DNA of 32,255 nt, from positions 1-32,255 of the IMG/VR virus record IMGVR_UViG_3300013126_000134. One strand, 5' to 3'. The notes under the pieces are model-generated. The model was not told the DNA's origin and made no database searches. It worked only from the letters and a program-made list of their open reading frames with translations. Numbering within the stretch: position 1 is the first letter of the stretch; the number at the start of each line of letters is the position of its first letter. This document shows, one piece after another, positions 5,759-13,497 of this stretch. The position numbers and the translations under genes are program-made. This DNA comes from a virus.

Positions 5759-7758
5759 AAGCGATTCTCTCAGCAGAGATCGATGACGCTATCGGATATC
5801 TGGATACCGAAACGACAGAAGAACGTGCGTTGTCGATGGACTACTACCGTCGAAATCCATACGGTAACGAGGTCGAAGGACGCTCACAAATCGTCACCGG
5901 AGAGGTTGCAGAGGCTGTTGATGGTGCTCTCCCTCAACTGATCAGAGTTTTTACCGCTAGCGACGATCTGGCAGCGTTTGAGCCTGTTGGCCCAGGCGAT
6001 GAACAGGGTGCGAAACAGGCAACCGAATACGCCAATTGGGTTTTTTACAGAAAGAATCCAGGATTCAAGATTCTGCATGACTGGTTCAAGGATGCACTCC
6101 TCCAGAAAACAGGAACGGTGAAGTGCTACTGGGACACCAAGATTGATGTGATTGAAGAGCGATACGAAAATCTCTCGGAACCTGAACTGATGCTGTTGCT
6201 GGCTGACGGTTCTCGGGAGATCGTTGCTCAGGAGATGGTTGCTCAAGAGATGACTGGGCCAATGGGTGTGGTTCAGCAGATGTTCTTCAACGTGGTGGTA
6301 AAGAAGCGAAACCGTCACGGCGAGATCAAGATTGAAAACGTACCTCCAGAAGAGCTAATCGTTTCCAAACGCGCTAAAACGCTCTCAGACGCTCCGTTTG
6401 TGGCGCACAGGACTCTTGTGCCCAGAACAGAACTTTTGCAGATGGGGTTCGATCCTGAGATCGTGGATAACCTCCCGGTTTACAACAGTTTGGACTTCAC
6501 CGAGGAGAAACTGGCTCGATACAGTCCTGGCGAAGAGCCTTTTGAGAACTCCAGTCTTGATCCTGCAATGCAAGAGGTCGAGGTTTTTGAGTGTTATCTG
6601 TACGTTGATGTTGATGAAGATGGCATTGCAGAGTTCCGAAGGATTGTCTACAGCAACAATGAGATCCTATCGAACGATCAGACGGACTACTGTCCCTTCC
6701 ATGTGATCTGCCCAATTCCGATCCCGCACAAGTTTTTCGGTCAGTCGCTGGCTGATAGGACGATGGACATTCAGTTGATCAAGTCCACAATCGTCCGTCA
6801 GATGCTGGACAACCTGTATCTGACCAACAATGCTAGGGTTGGAGCGGTGGAAGGTCAGGTGAATCTGGATGATCTCCTTAACGTCACTCCCGGTGGTGTT
6901 GTTAGGCTCAAGAACCCTGCTGCGGTTGTGCCTCTTCAGGTCACTCCAGTTGCTGCACAAGCATTCCCGATGTTGGAATACTTCGACCAGACGCAACAGA
7001 AGCGCACAGGGGTTTCTGACAGCGCACAAGGGCTAGATCCTGCTGTCCTCTCCAATGTGACAGCAGCGGCTGTTGCAGCGGTTACAAGCGCACAGCAAGG
7101 CAAGCTAGAACTGATGGCTCGGATCTTCGCTGAAACGGGCATTAAAAGCCTGTTCAAGGGCATCCTGCATCTTGCTTGTAAATATCAGGACAAACCTACG
7201 ATCATTCGGTTGCGAGGCCAGTTCACTCCGATGGATCCTCGGGAGTGGTCAAATCAATACGATGTGGCTATTTCTGTCGGTCTTGGTACTGGAACGAAGC
7301 AAGAGCAGATGGCAATGCTTCAGATGGTGTTAGCAAAGCAGGAACAGATCCTGTTGCAACTCGGCCCTGCCAACCCTCTTGTTTCTCTCGGGCAGTATCG
7401 TTCGACTCTTGGAAGGTTCATTGAGGCTGCTGGGTTCAAAGACAGTTCCGAGTTCTTCAAGCAGATCACTCCAGAAATGGATCAGCAACTGTCGAATCCT
7501 CCACCACAGGAACCGCAATCGAATCCTGCTGTTGATGCCATGATTGCTCAGGCTCAAGCACAAATCCAGATCGAACAGCAGAAGGCAATGGCTGCTATTG
7601 AGACTCAACGCATGAAAGCTCAGGCCGATATTCAACTTGCAAGAGAAAAGGCTGCTGCTGAACTCCAGTTGAAACAACAGGAGTTTGAGGTTGAAGCGCA
7701 GTTGAAAGCGGCAAAAGTTGGTGCTGGATTGACTCGGAATGTTGAGATTCCCGGATGA
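5740..7758 (+). CDS. portal protein
   Basis: This 672-aa protein starts at ATG 5740 with an AGAGG site upstream. It begins with an acidic helix (LKAILSAEIDDAIGYLDTET) and contains motifs usual in large podovirus-type portals (P22/BPP-1-like): SQIVTGEVAEAVDGALPQLIRVF, YCPFHVICPIPIPHKFFGQS and DNLYLTNNARVGAVEGQVN. The last 100 residues are Gln/Ala-rich coiled coil. The portal forms the dodecameric vertex ring that nucleates the head, takes the terminase and later the adaptor. A 15-nt tandem duplication at 6223-6252 gives VAQEMVAQEM. The size, over 650 aa, matches short-tailed phage portals with long C-terminal barrels. Confidence 0.9.
   Translation: MDEGRLKAILSAEIDDAIGYLDTETTEERALSMDYYRRNPYGNEVEGRSQIVTGEVAEAVDGALPQLIRVFTASDDLAAFEPVGPGDEQGAKQATEYANWVFYRKNPGFKILHDWFKDALLQKTGTVKCYWDTKIDVIEERYENLSEPELMLLLADGSREIVAQEMVAQEMTGPMGVVQQMFFNVVVKKRNRHGEIKIENVPPEELIVSKRAKTLSDAPFVAHRTLVPRTELLQMGFDPEIVDNLPVYNSLDFTEEKLARYSPGEEPFENSSLDPAMQEVEVFECYLYVDVDEDGIAEFRRIVYSNNEILSNDQTDYCPFHVICPIPIPHKFFGQSLADRTMDIQLIKSTIVRQMLDNLYLTNNARVGAVEGQVNLDDLLNVTPGGVVRLKNPAAVVPLQVTPVAAQAFPMLEYFDQTQQKRTGVSDSAQGLDPAVLSNVTAAAVAAVTSAQQGKLELMARIFAETGIKSLFKGILHLACKYQDKPTIIRLRGQFTPMDPREWSNQYDVAISVGLGTGTKQEQMAMLQMVLAKQEQILLQLGPANPLVSLGQYRSTLGRFIEAAGFKDSSEFFKQITPEMDQQLSNPPPQEPQSNPAVDAMIAQAQAQIQIEQQKAMAAIETQRMKAQADIQLAREKAAAELQLKQQEFEVEAQLKAAKVGAGLTRNVEIPG
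6223..6252 (+). repeat. 15-nt tandem duplication inside portal gene
   Basis: GTTGCTCAGGAGATG (6223-6237) is followed at once by GTTGCTCAAGAGATG (6238-6252), with one mismatch, giving the in-frame residues VAQEM twice. It looks like a simple slippage duplication. Confidence 0.7.
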
Positions 7759-7988
7759 AGATGACTCCAGAGAGGGCATTAAACCTGCTCAGAGATGATT
7801 CATTCAACTGGGAGTTAGAGCAACTGAAGCAGACGTTTATCTCGCAAATCGTCAACTCAAATGAGCATGAACTTGACACAAGAGAAAACGCCTATAGAAT
7901 TGTTCGTGCGATAGATTTAATCAAAGGTCATTTCCGAGCAATAGCGGAAACGCCCGAGATCAAATCAAAACGATTGAAAATCTTTTAA
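7755..7988 (+). CDS. small conserved protein between portal and scaffold
   Basis: This 77-aa mostly helical protein starts at ATG 7755, overlapping the portal stop by 4 nt; ATG 7761 is also possible. It shows RALNLLRDDSFNWELEQLKQ and a charged C-terminus. Proteins of this size recur between portal and scaffold genes in related phages, with no known function. The ATGA coupling supports it being real. Confidence 0.6.
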   Translation: MKMTPERALNLLRDDSFNWELEQLKQTFISQIVNSNEHELDTRENAYRIVRAIDLIKGHFRAIAETPEIKSKRLKIF

Positions 7989-7996
7989 GGGGTTTT

Positions 7997-8905
7997 ATGG
8001 ACACCAATCCGCAAGGAAGTGCCCTGGATGTTAATACCGGAGCGCAAGCGATTCTTGGAATGTTGGGGGAGGAAGGCGAACAGCCCACTCCTGAACCCCA
8101 GCAGGAAGAAAGTCAAAGCGAATATGTTGAAAGCGAGCCTGAACAGGTAGAGGAAGCACCTCGATACCGAGTCAAGGCAGCAGGTGAAGAAGTCGAAGTT
8201 TCTCTCGATGACTTGATCAAAGGCTATCAACAGTCTACCGATTACACCAAAAAGACCCAATCGCTTGCAGAGCAGCGAAAAGCCGTTGAAGCAGAACGTG
8301 CTGCTGTAGAGCAAGCAAAGCAACTCCGCGATACCTATGCACAACGTCTCGAAATGATCGAGAAGGTTTTGCAGCAGGAGCCGGAGGATCTGAGTTCGCT
8401 GAAAGAAACTGATCCCATAGGGTATGCAGTCAAGGTTGCAGAGCAGCATCAGAAGCAACAACAACTGTACGCAGTCCAAGCTGAACGTCAACGCCTTGCC
8501 ATGCAGCAACAAGCGGAGCAACAGACTCGGATGCAACAATTGTTGGTGGAAGAGCAGACGAAGCTGGCTCAAGCGATACCTGATTTTGCAGACCCTGAGA
8601 AAGGCCAATCTGTTCGTAGCGAGATCCGGAGCTATGCAAAACAGATTGGATTCTCGGATGAGGAACTTGCAGCGGTTTACGACAGTCGCGCTGTTCAGAC
8701 GTTATGGAAGGCTGCACAGTACGACAAACTTATGAAAGGGAAACCCGACGTCACCAAACGAGTGACTGAGGCTCCCAAGATGCTGAAGCCTGGAGCGGCA
8801 AGGACTGTCAATCCAGAGACCCAAGCGATTCAATCTCAACGTAAGGTGCTGCGGCAGACTGGCAAAGTCAAGGATGCTGCTGCGCTATTTGAAAAATTCA
8901 TGTAA
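7997..8905 (+). CDS. head scaffolding protein
   Basis: This 302-aa protein starts at ATG 7997, 5 nt after AAGGGG. It has an acidic, Glu/Pro/Gln-rich N-terminus, a central EVEVSLDDLIKGYQQSTDYT motif found in phage scaffolds, a long Gln/Ala/Glu coiled-coil region (about 90-190) and a basic C-terminal helix (KVLRQTGKVKDAAALFEKF) that would bind the capsid protein. It guides capsid-protein assembly and leaves before or during packaging. The place immediately before the major capsid gene fits. Confidence 0.85.
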   Translation: MDTNPQGSALDVNTGAQAILGMLGEEGEQPTPEPQQEESQSEYVESEPEQVEEAPRYRVKAAGEEVEVSLDDLIKGYQQSTDYTKKTQSLAEQRKAVEAERAAVEQAKQLRDTYAQRLEMIEKVLQQEPEDLSSLKETDPIGYAVKVAEQHQKQQQLYAVQAERQRLAMQQQAEQQTRMQQLLVEEQTKLAQAIPDFADPEKGQSVRSEIRSYAKQIGFSDEELAAVYDSRAVQTLWKAAQYDKLMKGKPDVTKRVTEAPKMLKPGAARTVNPETQAIQSQRKVLRQTGKVKDAAALFEKFM

Positions 8906-8914
8906 GGACTCGAA

Positions 8915-9859
8915 ATGCCTACCTTTACCGCACATACGGCCATTGGCCAACGAGAAGACCTGATTGATGTCATCTACGACATCAGTCCCACCGAAACCCC
9001 GATTCTTTCGACGCTTGCTCGCACGAAAGCGACTGCTGTCTATCACGAATGGCAGACTGATTCGCTGGATGCAGCTACCGCAGCAAACGCTGCTGTCGAA
9101 GGCGCGGATGCTGTTGCTGCTACGATCAGCGAGACTGTTCGTCTGGGCAACTACACTCAGATCGTGCAGAAGACCATCCAGATTTCTAACACTCTGGAAG
9201 CAGTCAACAAAGCCGGTCGCAAGTCAGAAAAAGCCTATCAGCTTTCCAAGGCTTCGCAGGAACTGAAGCGCGACATGGAAACCATCATCACGGCCAACCA
9301 AGGCCAGACTGCTGGTTCTTCGTCTACCGCTCGGAAACTGGGTGCGATTCTGTCTTGGCTGAAGACCAACACCAGCGCAGGAACCTCGGGAACCGATCCC
9401 ACGACGATTGGTGTCTCGACCCGTTCGGATGGTGCTACCCGTACCTTCACCGAAACGCTGCTGAAAGATGTTGTGGCTGAGGTGTTTGTCAGCGGTGGCA
9501 ATCCCAAGCTGATGGTGGTGAATGCTGGTCTGAAGCAGAAGGCTAGTTCGTTTGCTGGCATCGCACAGCAGCGATACAACGCACCTGCTGATTCTCCGAC
9601 CACGATTCTGGCGGCTGCTGATGTGTACCTGAGCGACTTTGGAACGATTTCTATCACTCCTGACCGCTTTATGCGTACACGTGATGCTCTGCTGCTCGAC
9701 CCCGAGTACGCAGCGGTTGCGTATCTCCGTCCGTTTGCGACCAATGATCTGGCGAAGACGGGTGACAGCGAGAAGACTCAGTTGATCGCTGAGTTCACGC
9801 TTGAGATGCGGAACGAGGCTGCTCACGGCATCGTGGCTGACTTGAACCCCGCGCTGTAA
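8915..9859 (+). CDS. major capsid protein (SU10/DUF5309-like, HK97 fold)
   Basis: This 314-aa protein starts at ATG 8915, 8 nt after AAGGA. The N-terminus (AIGQREDLIDVIYDISPTET with PILSTLARTKA) and the core LGNYTQIVQKTIQISNTLEA fit the SU10-type major capsid family (formerly DUF5309). The C-terminal segment DVYLSDFGTISITPDRFMRT followed by LLDPEYAAVAYLRPF is also characteristic. It should form the icosahedral shell. Codon use here is cleaner and more GC-rich than its neighbours, as expected for a highly expressed gene. A hairpin follows its stop. Confidence 0.9.
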   Translation: MPTFTAHTAIGQREDLIDVIYDISPTETPILSTLARTKATAVYHEWQTDSLDAATAANAAVEGADAVAATISETVRLGNYTQIVQKTIQISNTLEAVNKAGRKSEKAYQLSKASQELKRDMETIITANQGQTAGSSSTARKLGAILSWLKTNTSAGTSGTDPTTIGVSTRSDGATRTFTETLLKDVVAEVFVSGGNPKLMVVNAGLKQKASSFAGIAQQRYNAPADSPTTILAAADVYLSDFGTISITPDRFMRTRDALLLDPEYAAVAYLRPFATNDLAKTGDSEKTQLIAEFTLEMRNEAAHGIVADLNPAL

Positions 9860-9869
9860 ATGAAAGTAC

Positions 9870-9895
9870 CCTCCCCTGCTGAAAGGTGGGGGAGG
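9870..9895 (+). promoter_or_regulatory. hairpin after capsid gene, covers next ribosome site
   Basis: CCTCCCC (9870-9876) can pair with GGGGAGG (9889-9895) to give a 7-bp stem with a 12-nt loop just after the capsid stop. The 3' arm is the only good Shine-Dalgarno for ATG 9907. The hairpin is followed by A8 rather than T, so it is not a plus-strand terminator. It probably stabilises the capsid mRNA end or lowers translation of the following gene; this is inference. Confidence 0.5.
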
Positions 9896-9906
9896 AAAAA
9901 AAACAA

Positions 9907-10215
9907 ATGCCAGAATTATTTAGTGTTGGAGAGGGGCGATACACAATCGCTCACAAGTTGGATGATGTTGTTGTCCTAGAGACAAAGCAGGATGTTTCGG
10001 ACATCATTGAGCTAAACAAAATTCAAGTCGATAACGCAACGCGCAAAATCGACAACACCATGACTCATGTTGCTCGGATTCCTTTTACGGTTATAGACGA
10101 CCTGAATGCCAAGGGAATCATGCAGGGTTTTATGGTCAAAGATGAAAAAGCGTTTAAACGCTGGTTGAACAACCCAGACAACAGGGTGTGGCGCACCTAT
10201 CCTGGTAGCGTTTAG
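9907..10215 (+). CDS. conserved head-region protein downstream of capsid
   Basis: This 102-aa protein starts at ATG 9907. Its C-terminal half contains FTVIDDLNAKGIMQGFMVKD followed by a WLNNPDNRVWRTYPG motif, which resembles a small protein repeatedly encoded after SU10-type capsid genes. No function is established. The start at 9907 uses GGAGG at 9891-9895 (11 nt spacing), which lies in the hairpin arm. It may be a head decoration or completion factor, judged only from position. Confidence 0.6.
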   Translation: MPELFSVGEGRYTIAHKLDDVVVLETKQDVSDIIELNKIQVDNATRKIDNTMTHVARIPFTVIDDLNAKGIMQGFMVKDEKAFKRWLNNPDNRVWRTYPGSV

Positions 10216-10223
10216 GAGGATTC

Positions 10224-10916
10224 ATGAGGATTGCTGTTTGTGTGCCCTGTCGGGATTCTGTCTTGGCAGGGTTTGCTTTTGATATGGCTCGGATGTGTTC
10301 CTACGAGGCAAAGAGAGGTGTGAACGATGTCCACCTTCTCCAGATGCCAGGAACGCTAATCTTCACGCAGAGAGAAAAACTTGTTGACGAGGCTTTGGGG
10401 TGGGGTGCTGACTACGTTCTCTGGATTGACAGCGATATGCGGTTTCCAGCGAACACTATCGAGATCATGCTGTCTAGGGACGTACCGATCCTTGGAGTAA
10501 ATGCTACTACCCGCAGAGATCCTGTCATGCCTACGGCGATGAATCTCAAACTGGATCGCTCCGACAATGAGGTGAAACAGGTTTGGACGAAGATTGAGAG
10601 CAGGGGCAAGCAGGGTATTGAACAGGTGACCGCAGTCGGGTTCGGTGTTACACTCATCAAGACTGATGTGTTCAAGAAAGTACCGAAACCGTGGCATGAC
10701 GTTATCTGGACTGATCACGGCAATGTCATCGGCGAAGATGTATCGTTCTGCGTGAAGTGCTTGGAGCAGGACGTTCCGGTGTTTGTGGATCACGAGTTGT
10801 CCATGCACATTGGGCACATTGGAACAAAAACATTCGGCTGGGATGACGTAAAATATGGCCCTAGCAACGTACAGCGACCTCAAAACAAGCATCGCAAATT
10901 ATCTCGCAAGAAGTGA
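10224..10916 (+). CDS. glycosyltransferase (GT-A fold), head-module insertion
   Basis: This 230-aa protein starts at ATG 10224 behind AGGAGG. It opens MRIAVCVPCRDSV, a family-2-like nucleotide-sugar-binding strand, has the metal-binding D69-S-D71 in DYVLWIDSDMRFP, and a C-terminal acidic motif GEDVSFCVKCLEQDVPVFVD with DHELSMHIGHIG. This pattern is typical of phage-encoded GT-A glycosyltransferases found among structural genes. Donor and acceptor are unknown; a virion protein is one possibility. Its last 62 nt overlap the adaptor gene. The gene separates the capsid and adaptor genes, as a late insertion would. Confidence 0.8.
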   Translation: MRIAVCVPCRDSVLAGFAFDMARMCSYEAKRGVNDVHLLQMPGTLIFTQREKLVDEALGWGADYVLWIDSDMRFPANTIEIMLSRDVPILGVNATTRRDPVMPTAMNLKLDRSDNEVKQVWTKIESRGKQGIEQVTAVGFGVTLIKTDVFKKVPKPWHDVIWTDHGNVIGEDVSFCVKCLEQDVPVFVDHELSMHIGHIGTKTFGWDDVKYGPSNVQRPQNKHRKLSRKK

Positions 10917-11475
10917 TCTGACAACTCAGATCCCGGATTTCATCCGTCTTGCTGAGATCCGGTTGCGTAGGGATCTGCGTATCCGTCAGATGCTAAGTCT
11001 GTCATCCACGACAATGACTGGTGGTGACTCTACCGTCGGACTGCCACCAAACTTTCTTGAGATGCGAAACTTGTATCTGGACACCAATCCAGAGCAGCCA
11101 TTGGACTACTTCAGTCCATCATCTTTCACGCGAAACACCAGGACTCAGGAATCTGGCAGACCTCTAAGCTACACGATCCTTGCGAGTGAGATGCAGTTCG
11201 CTCCTGTGCCGGACACGAACTATCTTGTATATATGCTCTATTACGCATCACCGACGTTTCTGAGCGATGCAAATCAGACCAATGTGTTCATGGAGCAGGC
11301 TCCCGATTTGTTGCTCTACGGGGCTTTGGTTGAGGCAGAGCCATATCTGATGAATGACTCCAGGCTTGCTGTGTGGGCGAATATGTTTCAGAGGTCGTTG
11401 GACAGCCTTACAACGTCTGATGATCGTGGTGAGCATAGCGGTTCACCTGTGGCGATGAAGCTGGCCCGGAGGTGA
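10855..11475 (+). CDS. head-tail adaptor protein (SU10 adaptor-like)
   Basis: This 206-aa protein starts at ATG 10855 inside the end of the glycosyltransferase gene. YSDLKTSIANYLARSDLTTQ followed by IPDFIRLAEIRLRRDLRIRQ is the N-terminal signature of the phage adaptor family that forms the first ring under the portal in short-tailed phages. The middle (LPPNFLEMRNLYL) and the helix EQAPDLLLYGALVEAEPYL are also typical. It connects the portal to the tail hub/nozzle and helps retain DNA. The start has a weak ribosome site, so translation may depend on coupling. Confidence 0.85.
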   Translation: MALATYSDLKTSIANYLARSDLTTQIPDFIRLAEIRLRRDLRIRQMLSLSSTTMTGGDSTVGLPPNFLEMRNLYLDTNPEQPLDYFSPSSFTRNTRTQESGRPLSYTILASEMQFAPVPDTNYLVYMLYYASPTFLSDANQTNVFMEQAPDLLLYGALVEAEPYLMNDSRLAVWANMFQRSLDSLTTSDDRGEHSGSPVAMKLARR

Positions 11476-11476
11476 C

Positions 11477-12688
11477 ATGGCGTTAGTGCTCAAGGATCGA
11501 GTCAAGGAAACGACCGTTACGACAGGGACTGGTGCTGTTGTTCTGGGTGGTGCGTCTTCTGGCTATCAATCGTTTTCGGTGATTGGTGACGGGAACACGA
11601 CGTACTACACGATCACGGATGGAACGTCTTGGGAAGTTGGTGTTGGGACGTATGCCGCAGCAACCTTGTCTCTCAGTCGAGACACGATCCTGGAATCCAG
11701 CAACTTAGGCAATGCAGTCAACTGGGGTGTTGGTGTCAAAGATGTGTTTTGCACGATGCCAGCAGAGAAGGCAATGGCTGTGGATGGCAGCACAGGGCCG
11801 GTGATCATCACCGCTAATTCTGGATCTGGGACTTCTGCGCTCAAGATCACTCAGACTGGTGCTGGCAATGCTTTGTTGATTGAGGATTCCACGAGTCCTG
11901 ATGCAAGTCCTACTGTCGTAGATGGTTTTGGCAACCTTATTTTAGGTTATACGTCGAGAACCAAACCTATTTCCAACAAGATTGAGATCAACAGCATTTT
12001 TGAAACTAGTCTTGGTTCATCATTTAACTTAAACAACTGGTCATCCAATTCAAGTACTGCTGCAAACATTTCATTCTTTCATTCTCCGTCTAATTCTATT
12101 GGAACAAATACAAGCAATAGCAGCGGTAATGCTCTAGGTTATATCAACTTCTTTACAAGAGTTGGAAGCAATTTGTATTATGGAGGGATATCAGCAACCA
12201 CCAACAGTTCTTTGGTAGGTGTTGATCTAAGTTACGAAGCCAAACAAAATAAGTTTTTTGGCCCGATTATCAAGGGTAATCAGACCTACAGCGGTGCGGG
12301 TGAATATGTGCTGTGGGCGTTTACTGCTGATGCAACCCCAGCGGTTTTGACGTTTGATGCTCTAAGTCCTACTGATCTGAATCAGATCATATTGCCAAAC
12401 AACAGCGTCATAACATTCAAGGGCATTGTCACAGCCAGACAGAAAGCAAGCGATGGAACGTCATCTGCTGCTTGGTCGATCGAGGGATTGATTCGCAGGG
12501 ATGCCAATGCTGCAAGCACTACTATTGTTACTTCAACGGTAACAGCAATTGATAACACGCCTAGTTGGGGTCTTGCTTTGTCTGCTGACACCACAAATGG
12601 TGGTCTTGCGATTGAGGTAACAGGTGCTGCTGCAACCAACATTGCTTGGAGTGCATCCGTTTCAACTGTCTATGCAAGCTGGGCGTGA
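11477..12688 (+). CDS. tail fibre protein with mosaic central segment
   Basis: This 403-aa protein starts at ATG 11477 just after GGAGGTGAC. Residues 1-100 (ALVLKDRVKETTVTTGTG, then DGNTTYYTITDG and KDVFCTMPAEKAM) match a widespread N-terminal module of phage tail fibres. The C-terminal 130 residues form a second beta-rich module also common in fibres. Between them, about 11940-12260, lies an Asn/Ser-rich stretch whose DNA is clearly AT-richer (40 G+C in the 120 bases 12001-12120) than its surroundings, suggesting domain exchange. It probably acts in receptor binding or as a collar fibre. Confidence 0.7.
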   Translation: MALVLKDRVKETTVTTGTGAVVLGGASSGYQSFSVIGDGNTTYYTITDGTSWEVGVGTYAAATLSLSRDTILESSNLGNAVNWGVGVKDVFCTMPAEKAMAVDGSTGPVIITANSGSGTSALKITQTGAGNALLIEDSTSPDASPTVVDGFGNLILGYTSRTKPISNKIEINSIFETSLGSSFNLNNWSSNSSTAANISFFHSPSNSIGTNTSNSSGNALGYINFFTRVGSNLYYGGISATTNSSLVGVDLSYEAKQNKFFGPIIKGNQTYSGAGEYVLWAFTADATPAVLTFDALSPTDLNQIILPNNSVITFKGIVTARQKASDGTSSAAWSIEGLIRRDANAASTTIVTSTVTAIDNTPSWGLALSADTTNGGLAIEVTGAAATNIAWSASVSTVYASWA

Positions 12689-13032
12689 TGTTTGGATTCG
12701 GGCCATTCTCTACGAGCGCATTCGGTGATGTTGGTGCGTTTGTCCCAGGTCAATGGTCACCTGCTCCGATTATCATCAACACCTGGACAGGATCGACAGA
12801 CGTACCGAATACCTGGACTGCTGCAACAGAAGTTCCAAATACGTGGTCAAACGGATTCTTCTTCAGCGTACTGAGTTCCAATGGTCAGAGTTACAGCGTA
12901 TCGAGAGAGGTGCTGACATCAACTGGAGTTGCTTATCTGGTTGGTGGGGAGGTTCTGACTAGTAGTGGTGTCATTGTGGATCTTGCGAACCCGTGGCAAA
13001 ATGTATCAACTGCATCTAACACTTGGAGTTAA
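12688..13032 (+). CDS. small virion-type protein with NTWT repeats
   Basis: This 114-aa protein uses ATG 12688, overlapping the fibre stop (TGATG). The start MFGFGPFSTSAFGDVGAF resembles small phage virion proteins. Three 10-residue repeats with core NTW(T/S) begin at N31, N41 and N51, and the protein ends in NTWS, so Trp residues recur with fixed spacing. This suggests a short beta-repeat structure. The function is unknown; the neighbours imply a tail or spike role. A 14-codon upstream extension to ATG 12646 is possible but overlaps the fibre gene more. Confidence 0.6.
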   Translation: MFGFGPFSTSAFGDVGAFVPGQWSPAPIIINTWTGSTDVPNTWTAATEVPNTWSNGFFFSVLSSNGQSYSVSREVLTSTGVAYLVGGEVLTSSGVIVDLANPWQNVSTASNTWS

Positions 13033-13034
13033 CG

Positions 13035-13286
13035 ATGCCTGCTCCCTTCTCAACCACTCCCGATAGTTGTGCAGTCAATTGCATCGCTATCACTCCTGCT
13101 GACGCTGATTTGGTTCAGCCTGTCCGAGCGATCTACGTTGGTGGGTCGGGAAACATCAAGATCAATGACACAGGTGGTGGTGCTGTCACGTTCAGCAACG
13201 TTCCGGCTGGTGTCATTCTTCCGGTTATGGCTCGCAGGATCTGGGCAACCGGCACAACGGCAAGCAACATTGTCGGACTGATCTGA
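13035..13286 (+). CDS. spike base protein, RcGTA Rcc01079-like
   Basis: This 83-aa protein starts at ATG 13035, 6 nt after GGAG. The sequence runs CIAITPADADLVQPVRAIYV, GGSGNIKI, FSNVPAGVILPVMARRIW and ATGTTASNIVGL. It closely follows the 'spike base protein, RCAP_Rcc01079 family' described from the Rhodobacter gene transfer agent head spike region. In that system the protein forms the base on which the spike/fibre sits. Here it lies two genes before the DGR target, suggesting that it helps anchor the diversified receptor-binding protein. Confidence 0.7.
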   Translation: MPAPFSTTPDSCAVNCIAITPADADLVQPVRAIYVGGSGNIKINDTGGGAVTFSNVPAGVILPVMARRIWATGTTASNIVGLI

Positions 13287-13489
13287 TGCTGCTCGGACTG
13301 AATCTCAAACTGCCCAACCTTCGCTCGATGGGCGGGTATGTGCCTGTCCCTGGTGCGCCATTTGTGGTGAAGGACAAGGACGGCAACAACTATTCAATTG
13401 GTCTGCCGGTGCGAGATTCATCCGGTGCTGACTTTACGGTTGCATCGTCTGTGAAGACGAGCGATGGAACCGAGTATTACCCCATTTGA
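13286..13489 (+). CDS. small hypothetical protein upstream of DGR target
   Basis: This 67-aa protein starts at ATG 13286, overlapping the previous stop (TGATG). It is beta-rich and reads GGYVPVPGAPFVVKDKDGNN, then SIGLPVRDSSGADFTVAS and a C-terminal DGTEYYPI. Similar strings (...DGTEY/GTEYYP) end small spike or collar proteins in phages. I do not recognise a named family. It is coupled to the spike-base gene and likely part of the same tail structure. Confidence 0.5.
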   Translation: MLLGLNLKLPNLRSMGGYVPVPGAPFVVKDKDGNNYSIGLPVRDSSGADFTVASSVKTSDGTEYYPI

Positions 13490-13497
13490 GGTGAATC

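Noticed and set aside
7330-7779. 149-aa antisense frame within the portal gene
   Set aside because: It is complementary to the Gln/Ala coiled coil of the portal. Leu/Ser-rich composition is expected for such a shadow, and there is no ribosome site.
9860-9979. 39-codon ORF starting right after the capsid stop
   Set aside because: It has no ribosome site and an unprotein-like sequence, and it runs out of frame into the next gene. The hairpin explains the conserved-looking bases.
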